Assembly (NCBI RefSeq): GCF_028683095.1
Contig: NZ_JAJUBC010000007.1
Span: forward strand, 152,405 to 216,404
Direction: 5' to 3'
DNA length: 64,000 bases
From: Enterovibrio gelatinilyticus
GTDB lineage: Bacteria > Pseudomonadota > Gammaproteobacteria > Enterobacterales > Vibrionaceae
The position numbers were made by a program, and so were the translations under genes. Each line of letters starts with the position of its first letter. Position 1 is the stretch's first letter. Positions 27,184-37,041 of the stretch are shown here, in pieces. Below the pieces are notes generated by a model. That model worked only from the letters and a program-made list of their open reading frames with translations. It made no database searches and was not told where the DNA came from.

Positions 27184-30100
27184 ATGGTTCCAAGCCCATT
27201 GTATTCAACGTTACGTGAAGTTTTTCAAATTAACGGCCATTCCCTGCCAAGTGGAGTGCCGCTATACCGCTATCGCTGCAATGATGCCCAATATGAAAAA
27301 CTTGAGGCACTACTCAAAGCACAGAGCAGGTTCATGAAGTATGGTAAGCGGGCACCAATGTATGTTCATGAAGCATTCTGTCTTTACAGTGCAGAGTGGG
27401 TGCGTCGGAACCACACAACTGGCCATGTTAAATGGTCGGATATAACGGAAGCTCTCGATTGGCCATCATTGACGAATTCAACACTGACCTACCTAACGGA
27501 AAAAGGCCTTAAGTTTTGGAGAAGACCACTTCGGACTAAAGGAAACAAACCCGCGTATTTGTTGACTCTGGTGCTGGAAGGTGGCCTTCCACTCAAAATG
27601 ATTTCTGCAAATGACGGAGCATTGGTTAATTACTTCAGAAAGGTTTTGAACGCTTTTCGCCAATCTACTCAGAAGAGCGTGGACGGATATGAGCTTGCCT
27701 CTAGTTACGACGAATATCTGCCAACCTCACTTCGTAACGATGTTGTTTTCAATCTTGCTGGCGAGTTTTGCTCGGTATTACATCAACAAGCAACAGAAGC
27801 AGATGCTTATCGCACGAATATTGTCGCGAAAATTAAGGACAGTAATTCGCAGTGGTACAAGCAGCTTCCAGTTGTCCTCTCAGAAAAAGAGGCTGAAGAA
27901 TTAGCAAAAGCAGTCTTTGCAAATGACACGTCTGCGTCGTCTAGTGTCCGCACCACGATCAAAGTACAACGCGAGTGGGTTAAAGAAGAGGACACATGGT
28001 TTTGTGAAACAGCATTCAAGTTGCCTTTGCAAGTCAAAAGCAAGGTACTAGAGAATCATTTTAATCTTTGTTCGAATACCACTGCTAGCCGATTAGTTAT
28101 CAGCTGCGTTTTTGACGGAGAAGCCAAAACACTCGCTTTGCTGTCCAAAAATGATGATGAGATGTGGAATATCGAAAAGTACGCAGCTGCCAATGACATT
28201 ATCAGTGGTCAAAGTGCATTGAGTGAATTTTCTTTTCAGCTATATGATGGAGGGGCTCAACTAGGCAGCTATGTACCTGTCGGTGGTGAAGCTCTGTCAG
28301 ATGAGCTTCCTTGGATACTAGAGCCTCTCAATGAAGATATGACAAGGTTACGTCTATTGGGTAGTGGAAGCCTCTCTGCAAAGTCACCAGTCGTATATTT
28401 GGCAATCCCGCTTTCTAATAGCTTTATTACGCTTGATAGTGACGGTGACTTTGGGATCCCTGAAATCATAGACAGCTGTAGTAGGTACTTAACGCCAGTT
28501 AGGGGGGACTATGTTGTCACTCTGGAAGATGGTGTTCGATGCAACATCAAAACTGGTCAGGTTGAAGATGACGTACCTCATTATGTATTTGGACGGACAG
28601 CATTCAAGAACGTCACAAGCAAATATCCAATTTTCACTGGAGAGCCTGTCGTATACCAAATCAGGGGTACGGACTATAAGAGGTTAGATACTAACGCGAT
28701 GGTATGGAGACGGCTGCGACCAGGACAGCCAGAATGGTTCTCCTATGCAGATCGTAAACCATTGGGCAAAGTCGAAATCCGTCAAATTGTTGATGGTGTT
28801 GTTAATTACAGCTCTAAATGCATTGTATTACCAAAGGACGCTAGTATTACCTTGGTTCCAAGGAGTGAAAGTTCTGGCGTAGTTAAGTTCTATGGATTTG
28901 ATGCGGCGACTGTTGATGATCTCAATGAAGGTGAGTTTTACGAAACAGAGAGTATCCGTGTTGAAGGTGAATCTCATCTTTCTGTGGTTTCAAAATCTCT
29001 ATATAAACAGCCTTTAAAGCTGAAAATCACTTGGCCAGATGCAGAGCCAGCTGAGCTTATCATTCCATTCCCAGCAAAGGGAAGCCGATTTACGGGGCTG
29101 GGTAAACAAGTAAGTCGCCTTATTTCAATTGGTCAACTCTTCGGCATGAGAGCTGAAGGCGTTCAAATTGATGGTGATGATGAAAAGTACTGGGTAGAAG
29201 CGGAAAAAAAAGCCACTAACTTGGTAAATCCTCAAACGAACTCAAACCTACTAAAAATTAAGTTTCCGATGATTGCGAAAGGCACTGAGGGGACAAAAGA
29301 GCTTTCTCTTGCCGCAATGCAGCGTCCGATTCAAAGCTTACTTGCTTCATCTAGCGCAACAGAGTCAATCTCGTTGCGTGCTTTTTCTGCTGGAACCAGA
29401 GAAAGCGTGATAACCGTGGGGCGATATCCCATGCTTCTGACTTCACTGGAAAGTGGGATTTGCTTAACGACTGAATCAATTGAAAACCTGAGCGAGGATG
29501 TTTTTGCGTTTGCCAGCAATTTGGCATCTCCGAACGCTGAGCCTTTAGCGCTTAATATCGAAGAAAATGGCTTTATCAGCCTCCACAACTTGGTTGGGAA
29601 ACAGGGAGCATGGCTGATTTATTGTAAGAAAGACGGGGCGATAGTATCCAACCAGATCATTGCTAACAACTTTAATACCACAGTAGAACAACCCACGTTT
29701 CTGTCCCAATCGCTCTATAACAAAGAAGCCGCGAAAGCATTTGTTGATCAAGAACTAAGCTCATTTGCTTCGAACGCTTGGTATGAACTTTTGAACACAC
29801 TGGCTTCATTAGAGAGCTTTGATGGACAGAACATTTCAATCCTTCAGGAATTGAAACGAGATAATAAGCACCTTCTTAATTTGCTGCTTCTCTCTTCTTT
29901 CACAGGAAGCTATGAGCAAATCTGGAATTTAGAAAACCAACTTGGGTTCACGTGGGGTGGTATACCTCTGCAGGACTGGCGTGCTGCAATTGAGAAGCTT
30001 GTTCTCGATACCCAAAACGAACACAGCTTTGGCGTACCAATGCTTGCAATGATGCAGTTACCTCTGAGAACGCTCGCACAAAGGGATTGGCGTATTCGTA

Positions 30101-30510
30101 GCGGTGCAAATATCGTTCTTGAATATTTGGCTAATACTATCGGTCAACCCATTGAGTTGGCGAGCAACGCGACAGATATTCAGGTACACAATGCGATTCA
30201 GGATCTCATCCGACTCGTGGACAATCTTGCCCGAATAGATGGCTTTACCAAAGATATGTACTTCGGTGCTTTGGCTTCTAATCCAGATCTCGCTAAAGCG
30301 GTAAAAAGTTGTTGGTTTAATCGACAGTATTCTATTGAAGTGGAAAATTTAGTGAATCACGTGATGCTATGGGCCGCACTCACGTTGCTAGATGCGGAGA
30401 AAGCAAATCAGCTAGCAAAACTTCAACCATTGCTCGATTTAGCGTACCAACAGGCACCAGAGCACTTTGGCCCAATTTTTAACTATTTCCAAAACAACTT
30501 GGTGAAATAA
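27184..30510 (+). CDS. druH: DruH, Druantia type III component (STY4851/ECs_5259-like)
   Basis: An 1108-residue protein placed directly before a DruE-type helicase with no gap (stop TAA, then ATG). Size, position and general character agree with DruH of Druantia type III, annotated elsewhere as the STY4851/ECs_5259 family. I see no catalytic motif. The N-terminal part (about 1-150) looks globular with many Tyr and Arg, and the large beta-rich middle is followed by a helical C-terminus from about 840. AAAAGG lies before the ATG. Its biochemical function is not known; in type III it is required together with DruE. The assignment depends partly on the partner gene. Confidence 0.75.
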   Translation: MVPSPLYSTLREVFQINGHSLPSGVPLYRYRCNDAQYEKLEALLKAQSRFMKYGKRAPMYVHEAFCLYSAEWVRRNHTTGHVKWSDITEALDWPSLTNSTLTYLTEKGLKFWRRPLRTKGNKPAYLLTLVLEGGLPLKMISANDGALVNYFRKVLNAFRQSTQKSVDGYELASSYDEYLPTSLRNDVVFNLAGEFCSVLHQQATEADAYRTNIVAKIKDSNSQWYKQLPVVLSEKEAEELAKAVFANDTSASSSVRTTIKVQREWVKEEDTWFCETAFKLPLQVKSKVLENHFNLCSNTTASRLVISCVFDGEAKTLALLSKNDDEMWNIEKYAAANDIISGQSALSEFSFQLYDGGAQLGSYVPVGGEALSDELPWILEPLNEDMTRLRLLGSGSLSAKSPVVYLAIPLSNSFITLDSDGDFGIPEIIDSCSRYLTPVRGDYVVTLEDGVRCNIKTGQVEDDVPHYVFGRTAFKNVTSKYPIFTGEPVVYQIRGTDYKRLDTNAMVWRRLRPGQPEWFSYADRKPLGKVEIRQIVDGVVNYSSKCIVLPKDASITLVPRSESSGVVKFYGFDAATVDDLNEGEFYETESIRVEGESHLSVVSKSLYKQPLKLKITWPDAEPAELIIPFPAKGSRFTGLGKQVSRLISIGQLFGMRAEGVQIDGDDEKYWVEAEKKATNLVNPQTNSNLLKIKFPMIAKGTEGTKELSLAAMQRPIQSLLASSSATESISLRAFSAGTRESVITVGRYPMLLTSLESGICLTTESIENLSEDVFAFASNLASPNAEPLALNIEENGFISLHNLVGKQGAWLIYCKKDGAIVSNQIIANNFNTTVEQPTFLSQSLYNKEAAKAFVDQELSSFASNAWYELLNTLASLESFDGQNISILQELKRDNKHLLNLLLLSSFTGSYEQIWNLENQLGFTWGGIPLQDWRAAIEKLVLDTQNEHSFGVPMLAMMQLPLRTLAQRDWRIRSGANIVLEYLANTIGQPIELASNATDIQVHNAIQDLIRLVDNLARIDGFTKDMYFGALASNPDLAKAVKSCWFNRQYSIEVENLVNHVMLWAALTLLDAEKANQLAKLQPLLDLAYQQAPEHFGPIFNYFQNNLVK

Positions 30511-33500
30511 ATGACGCAGAAAAGACACCTAGAATTTGCTCCACTACTAGAACAACTACAAAAACGTTCGGAGCGTTCAGTCGTCAGCCAATACGCTTTT
30601 AAAAGTAAAGCGTTAACATCATTTCTTCGCAGCGCCCTGTCATCGGCACCTGGATCCGAAGGGGCCTTGATGGCTGATCCCGTATTTGAAGCAATGTTCC
30701 CTTGGCAGCAATCTGATGAAACCATGCTTTCGCTGAAAGGCGGGCTTTTGTCAGATCACCTTGTTGAAGTGCTTAAAGGCATTGATGCACCTTTTAAACA
30801 TCAGCTCACCGCCTGGCATTCAATTCTGGACGAGGGCAAGTCGACACTAGTCAGCAGCGGCACGGGTTCAGGCAAGACCGAGTGTTTTATGGTGCCAATT
30901 CTCGAAGATTTAGTCCGCCAACAAAAAACGCGTAAAAGCAAACTGGTCGGAACTCAGGCTTTATTTTTGTACCCACTTAACGCCCTGATTAACAGCCAGC
31001 AAGAGCGTTTGTCTAAGTGGACGAAAGACTTCAATGGTGATATTCGCTTTGCTTTGTTTAACGGCGAAACAGAGCGTTATCGCTCTAAAGTGAAAGATAA
31101 ACAACTGGATCATCCGGAACAGGTACTTAGCAGGGAAGAGTTGTGGGATTACCCGCCTTCAATTCTAGTTACGAACGCCACCATGCTGGAGTACATGCTG
31201 GTCCGTAAAGAAGATGAACCATTGATTGAACAATCAAAAGGTATGTTGAAATACATCGTTTTGGATGAGGCTCATACCTATGTTGGTTCACAAGCTGCAG
31301 AGCTGGCATTGCTTTTACGCCGCGTCATGCAAGCTTACGGTGTAGGCCCAGGAACAGACTTTCCTGTACAGCTTATCGCAACGTCAGCAACTATTGGAGA
31401 GGACACGCCCGAAGGTAATAAAACGCTTGCCAAGTATTTAGCTGCATTAGCAGGCGTTGAAGAGGCTGAAATTGATAACAAAGTGAAGATTGTTAGGGGT
31501 TATAGAGACATTCCGAAACTTCCTTCCATTGATGTTGCCAAACTTGATTTTCCATTCGGCGAGATTGAACGTTTCAAATCTCTTCCGAGAGAAGAACTTT
31601 ACTCCCTGTTGGGTACCTACGCATTAACTAGGCTATTGCGTCAGCTATTCTCGAATGAGCCTAAGGTACTAGAGCAATTTCAACTTACGCCGATGCCGGC
31701 TTATCAACTGTCGACATTGCATCGAGTGGCAAAATCAATTGAGCCATTGATTACCAAACAGCAGGTCTTGTCAGTTCTCGATCTCATGACGTTTGCGATG
31801 CAGGAGGAAGCCTTCACGCCACTTCGTATGCATGCGTATCTTCGAACGACTGCTGGGCTTTGGGCCTGTAGCAACTCGGATTGCTCGCACAAGCATGAGA
31901 CGCTTAACTCGACAGATTGGCACTTCGGGAAAGTCTACACAGACTTAAAAAACCAATGTGACTGTGGTGCGCCCGTATTTGAGTTAGTGAGCTGTCAGGG
32001 TTGTGGTACGTCTTATTTGGCGTGTGAAGAAAAGGTACATCAAGGCTATACATACATTCGTCCTCGCGTCTTGGATTTCGATGAAGATGAATTTGTACTT
32101 GATATCGAACAGCCTGAATCCGAAGCCGATGACGAAATTGGCGGCAGCGGCTTTGAGCGCATGATTGGTGAAGGAGGTGACTCTTTCAAGCTAGGTGTTG
32201 AAAGCGCGAATTTTGGTCTGCTGTCCCCGAAGGACGGAAGTGCAACAAACATTGGTTTGCTGCGACCGATCCAATCAGTCGACGATGGAGACACTCGCAG
32301 CCATTTCCGCTGTGGATGTTGTGGAGAAAAAGAAACCAAGAACGGCGGATTATTTCGATATGCCCGACTTGGCGCCCCTTTCTTCTTAGGTGACATGATC
32401 CCTACCATGCTGGATTTTTCTCCCGCTCCTGAAGAGAAAGAACAACGTATGGGGCCAAGCAAGGGTAAACGTCTTCTGACTTTTACAGACTCTCGTCAAG
32501 GTACTGCTCGAATTTCAGCGCGACTACAACAAGATGCTGATCGAAATACGCTTCGAACGCTTACTTATCATGAGCTGACGGATCCATCTGCAAGTGGGGA
32601 TGGTAACAACTTTATCTCCGAGCTTGAGCCGCTTTGCAAAGAACTTGATAGTCAGCCTATGACAGCAATGATTGCCTCAGTGATTAGGAAGTTTCTCAAT
32701 GGGGAAGAAGTACCTGCTAATGAGCGAACGATGCTTGAATCGCTCCCATCAATGTTGCCGATGTGGGGTAAAACAGAGTACCTAGAGCCGTTTCAACAGG
32801 CTTTAAAAGGCACAGCTAAAGCATCAGGGCTGATGTTGCCGTGGAAAGCAATGGCACAACAATTAGCCAATAGCCGCGCCGATTTTGACACAATGCGCGG
32901 TCGCTTGAACAAGCTATCAGGTCTTGACCTAGATAAAGAGCAATATGCGGATTTTTGCCTGTACACAGAGTTTGGTCGTCGTCCTAAAAAAGCCTGGTCA
33001 CTGGAAAGCTTAGGCTTGGTATCGGTTCAATATCCTGCACTTGAAAAGATCATCAGTGTTCCAGATGAGTGGAAACAACTGATCATTGAACCTGATGTTC
33101 AAGTGGGGGAATGGCGTAACTTCTTAAAGATTATTCTCGATTTCTATCTTCGTGAAAACAGTGCTGTGTTCTTCGACAACGAACACTACCAGCGTTGGAT
33201 GGGTGCTCGCTTCCCGAGAAAAATTATTCGAGGTCCAGCCGTTGACGTCGCAGAGCAGCGTCGTGATTTGCTATGGCCGAAATTCAGAAAAATGAGCTAC
33301 AACCGGATCATCAAACTACTTATAGCGGCGTTTCCAAAGATCATTGGAGAAGACGTATTTTGGCGCGATACGGTGAATGAATTGATGTCCAAAGCGTGGG
33401 ACGCTATCAAGCCTATGCTTCATGAGCTTGAGTCCGGTTATCAGCTGAACCTGAAAGAACAAGTGGTTTTTGCTGCACCGAAAAAGGTATGGATCTGTCC

Positions 33501-36500
33501 TTATACCCGAAAAGCACTGGATGTGACGCTGTGTGGTTATTCTCCGTACTTGCCAAATAAAGATATCCGAGATCTTTTTAAAGCAACGCAAGTTGAGATG
33601 CCTGCAATTCCAAAAAGACATTGGAAAAATGACGACGATTCAACCATTCCTAAGTCCGAACGATTAGCGTGGTTGGAAAGCAATCCTGTGGTTTTAGAAG
33701 CACGTGAACAAAACATGTGGCCTAACCGAAGTGACAGAATTGCGGCGAAGGAGTCTTGGTTCAGACTGGAAGAGCACTCCGCGCAACAAAGCTCTGAGGT
33801 TAACAAATCCAACGAAGCCTTGTTTAAAGATGGCAAAGTCAATGTTCTTAACTGTTCTACCACCATGGAAATGGGTGTAGACATCGGTGGCATGTCACTT
33901 GTTGCGATGAACAATGTGCCACCTGCGCCAGCAAACTACCTACAGCGTGCTGGTCGAGCCGGTCGTCGTGGAGAAACTGCTGCTGCAGCGGTAACACTAT
34001 GCAAAAACACCGCCCATGGTATGGAAGTGTTCGAAAACACGCTTTGGCCGTTTGTTGTCTCGTGTCAGCCACCACAGGTACGTTTAGAGAGTGAAGCCAT
34101 TGCACAGCGTCATATCAATGCGTTTGCACTGGGCAGTTTTCTTCACCAAAAATCCAACGATGCCACAAAACTTAACTGTGAGTGGTTCTTCGAGGGTGAC
34201 GTAAGCCATTGTGAGAAGTTTGTACTTTGGTTAAAAGACCTCTCTCAAGAAGGGAATAAGAGCGATTGGGCCAAAGGTGCCGAACGCATTGCTAAAGGAA
34301 CTGCGCTCGCACATCTTCCTGTAAAAATGCTTATCTCAAAAGTCATTGAGTCAATCGAGTTCGTTCAGGAGCGCTGGTTAGAGCAGCTTCAGATCATGCT
34401 GGATAACATCGAGCTACTCAAAAAAGATGATAAGAACTGGCAAAACTCGCCAGCAGGAAAGGCCGTGCTGTTCCAGCTACGCGATTTTCGTGGGGAGTAC
34501 TTGTTCTCATCGTTAGCGACAAAGGCATTTTTGCCTGGCCATGGTTTCCCTGTGGGCGTGGTGAGTTTTAACTATCAAACGATCGAAGATCTAAACTTCA
34601 AAAAGATCGCTGAAGCTGATACTAAATCGATTGCAGCACCAGAGAAAGAACGCAAGAGTTCGCGCAGTTTTGCTTCAATGCCAAGCCGAGATCTGCCGAC
34701 TGCCTTGAGAGAATATGCACCAGGTGCGGATGTAGTACTGGGCGGCAAGGTATACCGAAGTGCTGGTGTGATGCTAGGCAAGGTTTTGGCAAGCGGGCAG
34801 GAGCTAACAGGCGATTCCCAACATTTGCCGTTCTTCTGGCACTGTTCTTCGTGTGGTGCAGGGGCGACTCAGCAAACAATGCCTAGAGCGTGCACGCACT
34901 GCGGTGAAAAGCTTAAGAAAGATGATATCAACCGTTACTTACAACCCATTGGCTTTGCAACAGACATTCGCTATCAGACCCATAACGATGTGAATCAACC
35001 GAAGCAGATGCCATTTAAGCAACCTCGAGTTTTGTTGCCGGTTTCGCAGTGGTTACCACTTCCAGACCCGAAAATGGGACGCTACCGTTTCAGCAACAAA
35101 GGTGAAATTTACCATTACTCAAATGGCGAGTTTGATCTAGGTTATTCCGTTTGCCTCAGCTGCGGTCGTACTGATTCACAGTCTCAAGAGGGAAGAAAAT
35201 CCCGTACTTTGGTAAATCCTGAGCTTCAAAACACGCACTATCGTTTACGCGGGGGCAAATCCACGAACGATGGAGATGGCCGAGAAGCGAAGTTATGCCA
35301 TGGCAGTGTCATTACCGACTTGCAACTTGGTTACAGCGCGCAAACTGATGTTATCGAGATCCAGCTAAAAGATATCGATGGTATTTCCTTGAGCAGTGAC
35401 TCTGAGGCATGGTCATTAGTGGTTGCGATGCGCGAAGGCTTAGCTCGCCATCTAGGTATTGAAACCTCAGAGCTGGGGCTTTCTGTTCAGCAGGCACAAG
35501 ATGAGAGTGGTGAATTTACGTACTCGCTGTTTATCTTCGACAAATCAGCAGGTGGAGCGGGTTACGCAGTTCAGCTCGTGGATTGCTGGAAAGCCGTATT
35601 TGAAAAAGCAAGAGATGTGCTTCGTTGTAAGTGTGATAAGGCGTGTCACAACTGCTTGCTAAGCTATGACACCCAGTTCTTCATTGACAAGCTTGACAAC
35701 AATGGTGCGATGCGTTGGGTGAGTGCGGAAATGGTCAATCGCTTGGAACTGAGTGACCACTTAAAGTACCTCGGCGAAAACAGTGTATTTGAGACGCTAT
35801 CAATGGTCGACAGGCTGAGACTTGAGTTGTCAAAAGGCACTGTATTGCGTTGTGGCATTCTACTCTCTGGGAATACAGACGAGTGGCAATTGGACCGCTG
35901 GCCGCTGTTTGAAGATATCATTCGTTATGCGGCTAACAACAATGGCAATGTCCAATTAATGTTGACGCAGAATGACCTTGATAGCCTAGATAAGTCGGTG
36001 AAATCACAGCTTGCTGGCTTGCAGCAACTTCCTCGAAAAGTGGTGGATATTCGAGTCATCGATACCAAATATCTGGAAGCTAATCGAGGCAAACGTATTG
36101 CCTGGTTGGACAAAGGTTCGGAATTTACCGAGTGGGCAGCAGAGTCAGGCGTCAATACTTCTTTGTCTGAGGGTTGGGGGCAGTTGTCGGAAGGCGTGAC
36201 CGTATCTGCAAAACAAATTGAATGTGCGCTCGCGAATGTTGGCACATCCGTGCAACTAGAGCTGCTGCAACCGGCAAACCCTGCAACAGACGTCCGCATT
36301 ACGTTTTCGACAGAATTCGATGGCCCAATTGATAGCTTTGGTGAAACTTTATGGTCTTCGCTGTCAGAGAACAATCCAGCGTTCGTTGAGAAAGTTAAAA
36401 GCTTGGCAAAAATTCGAAGAGTGACTTATAACGACCGCTTCCTGAAGAGCCCTGCGACAGTGCGACTGCTTGGTGAGATGCTCACTAAAATCAATGAGTA

Positions 36501-36912
36501 TGGCGACTGTGCGAATGCAAAACTTTTGGTTTCAGCGAACAGCCTTGAAGGCCATGATGGTTACTCCCAGAGAGTCTTTCAGGATTGGAGTGACAACGTC
36601 ACTAGGGAGAATGTACTCCGTATTCTCTTAGACGAAGGGTATTTAGGACAGAGCTGGGAGGGAGAGATCAGCTTCTTCGCAGGGCATCACGGTGAAGTAG
36701 ACCACGGCCGAGAGCTGGAAATTGAATTTGAGGATGGGACAGTCGCTTACATCATTTTTGATTATGGTCTTGGCTTCTGGCGAGTGGATGGCTACAACAA
36801 TTTTGACTTCTATGAAGAAGAAGAGCGACAGGCTGAAAAGCTAGCAGCGATGAAATACGACCTTGTAGCACCAGACAGCATGTCAAGCTACATGATTGTT
36901 GGTTTTAAATAA
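30511..36912 (+). CDS. druE: DruE, large DEAD/DEAH helicase with DUF1998-type region (Druantia)
   Basis: A 2133-residue SF2 helicase. Walker A GTGSGKTE is at 117-124, motif Ia-Ib LYPLNALI and TNATMLEYML at 221-230, DEAH at 252-255, and SATIGED follows. Two Cys-rich segments occur around residues 450-505 (CGAP, CQGCGTSYLAC). The second RecA domain ends in STTMEMGVDIGG and YLQRAGRAGRRGE. The DUF1998/MrfA-like part has CSSCG and CTHCG near 1450 and the four-Cys cluster CKCDKACHNC near 1710. About 400 further residues follow with no recognisable motif. It abuts druH exactly. A 129-bp gap follows before the SNF2 gene. It probably translocates on and unwinds phage DNA, by family analogy. Confidence 0.9.
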   Translation: MTQKRHLEFAPLLEQLQKRSERSVVSQYAFKSKALTSFLRSALSSAPGSEGALMADPVFEAMFPWQQSDETMLSLKGGLLSDHLVEVLKGIDAPFKHQLTAWHSILDEGKSTLVSSGTGSGKTECFMVPILEDLVRQQKTRKSKLVGTQALFLYPLNALINSQQERLSKWTKDFNGDIRFALFNGETERYRSKVKDKQLDHPEQVLSREELWDYPPSILVTNATMLEYMLVRKEDEPLIEQSKGMLKYIVLDEAHTYVGSQAAELALLLRRVMQAYGVGPGTDFPVQLIATSATIGEDTPEGNKTLAKYLAALAGVEEAEIDNKVKIVRGYRDIPKLPSIDVAKLDFPFGEIERFKSLPREELYSLLGTYALTRLLRQLFSNEPKVLEQFQLTPMPAYQLSTLHRVAKSIEPLITKQQVLSVLDLMTFAMQEEAFTPLRMHAYLRTTAGLWACSNSDCSHKHETLNSTDWHFGKVYTDLKNQCDCGAPVFELVSCQGCGTSYLACEEKVHQGYTYIRPRVLDFDEDEFVLDIEQPESEADDEIGGSGFERMIGEGGDSFKLGVESANFGLLSPKDGSATNIGLLRPIQSVDDGDTRSHFRCGCCGEKETKNGGLFRYARLGAPFFLGDMIPTMLDFSPAPEEKEQRMGPSKGKRLLTFTDSRQGTARISARLQQDADRNTLRTLTYHELTDPSASGDGNNFISELEPLCKELDSQPMTAMIASVIRKFLNGEEVPANERTMLESLPSMLPMWGKTEYLEPFQQALKGTAKASGLMLPWKAMAQQLANSRADFDTMRGRLNKLSGLDLDKEQYADFCLYTEFGRRPKKAWSLESLGLVSVQYPALEKIISVPDEWKQLIIEPDVQVGEWRNFLKIILDFYLRENSAVFFDNEHYQRWMGARFPRKIIRGPAVDVAEQRRDLLWPKFRKMSYNRIIKLLIAAFPKIIGEDVFWRDTVNELMSKAWDAIKPMLHELESGYQLNLKEQVVFAAPKKVWICPYTRKALDVTLCGYSPYLPNKDIRDLFKATQVEMPAIPKRHWKNDDDSTIPKSERLAWLESNPVVLEAREQNMWPNRSDRIAAKESWFRLEEHSAQQSSEVNKSNEALFKDGKVNVLNCSTTMEMGVDIGGMSLVAMNNVPPAPANYLQRAGRAGRRGETAAAAVTLCKNTAHGMEVFENTLWPFVVSCQPPQVRLESEAIAQRHINAFALGSFLHQKSNDATKLNCEWFFEGDVSHCEKFVLWLKDLSQEGNKSDWAKGAERIAKGTALAHLPVKMLISKVIESIEFVQERWLEQLQIMLDNIELLKKDDKNWQNSPAGKAVLFQLRDFRGEYLFSSLATKAFLPGHGFPVGVVSFNYQTIEDLNFKKIAEADTKSIAAPEKERKSSRSFASMPSRDLPTALREYAPGADVVLGGKVYRSAGVMLGKVLASGQELTGDSQHLPFFWHCSSCGAGATQQTMPRACTHCGEKLKKDDINRYLQPIGFATDIRYQTHNDVNQPKQMPFKQPRVLLPVSQWLPLPDPKMGRYRFSNKGEIYHYSNGEFDLGYSVCLSCGRTDSQSQEGRKSRTLVNPELQNTHYRLRGGKSTNDGDGREAKLCHGSVITDLQLGYSAQTDVIEIQLKDIDGISLSSDSEAWSLVVAMREGLARHLGIETSELGLSVQQAQDESGEFTYSLFIFDKSAGGAGYAVQLVDCWKAVFEKARDVLRCKCDKACHNCLLSYDTQFFIDKLDNNGAMRWVSAEMVNRLELSDHLKYLGENSVFETLSMVDRLRLELSKGTVLRCGILLSGNTDEWQLDRWPLFEDIIRYAANNNGNVQLMLTQNDLDSLDKSVKSQLAGLQQLPRKVVDIRVIDTKYLEANRGKRIAWLDKGSEFTEWAAESGVNTSLSEGWGQLSEGVTVSAKQIECALANVGTSVQLELLQPANPATDVRITFSTEFDGPIDSFGETLWSSLSENNPAFVEKVKSLAKIRRVTYNDRFLKSPATVRLLGEMLTKINEYGDCANAKLLVSANSLEGHDGYSQRVFQDWSDNVTRENVLRILLDEGYLGQSWEGEISFFAGHHGEVDHGRELEIEFEDGTVAYIIFDYGLGFWRVDGYNNFDFYEEEERQAEKLAAMKYDLVAPDSMSSYMIVGFK

Positions 36913-37041
36913 CGCGAAAACTGAACGTAAATTCATCACATAGATACAAAGCAGGGTTTTCGTCATGGAGGCCCTGCCCAAACTTCCCTACTATATGCAG
37001 CTAACTATCGAGTTCATCGGTTTAGCTGAGCAGAGAACAAC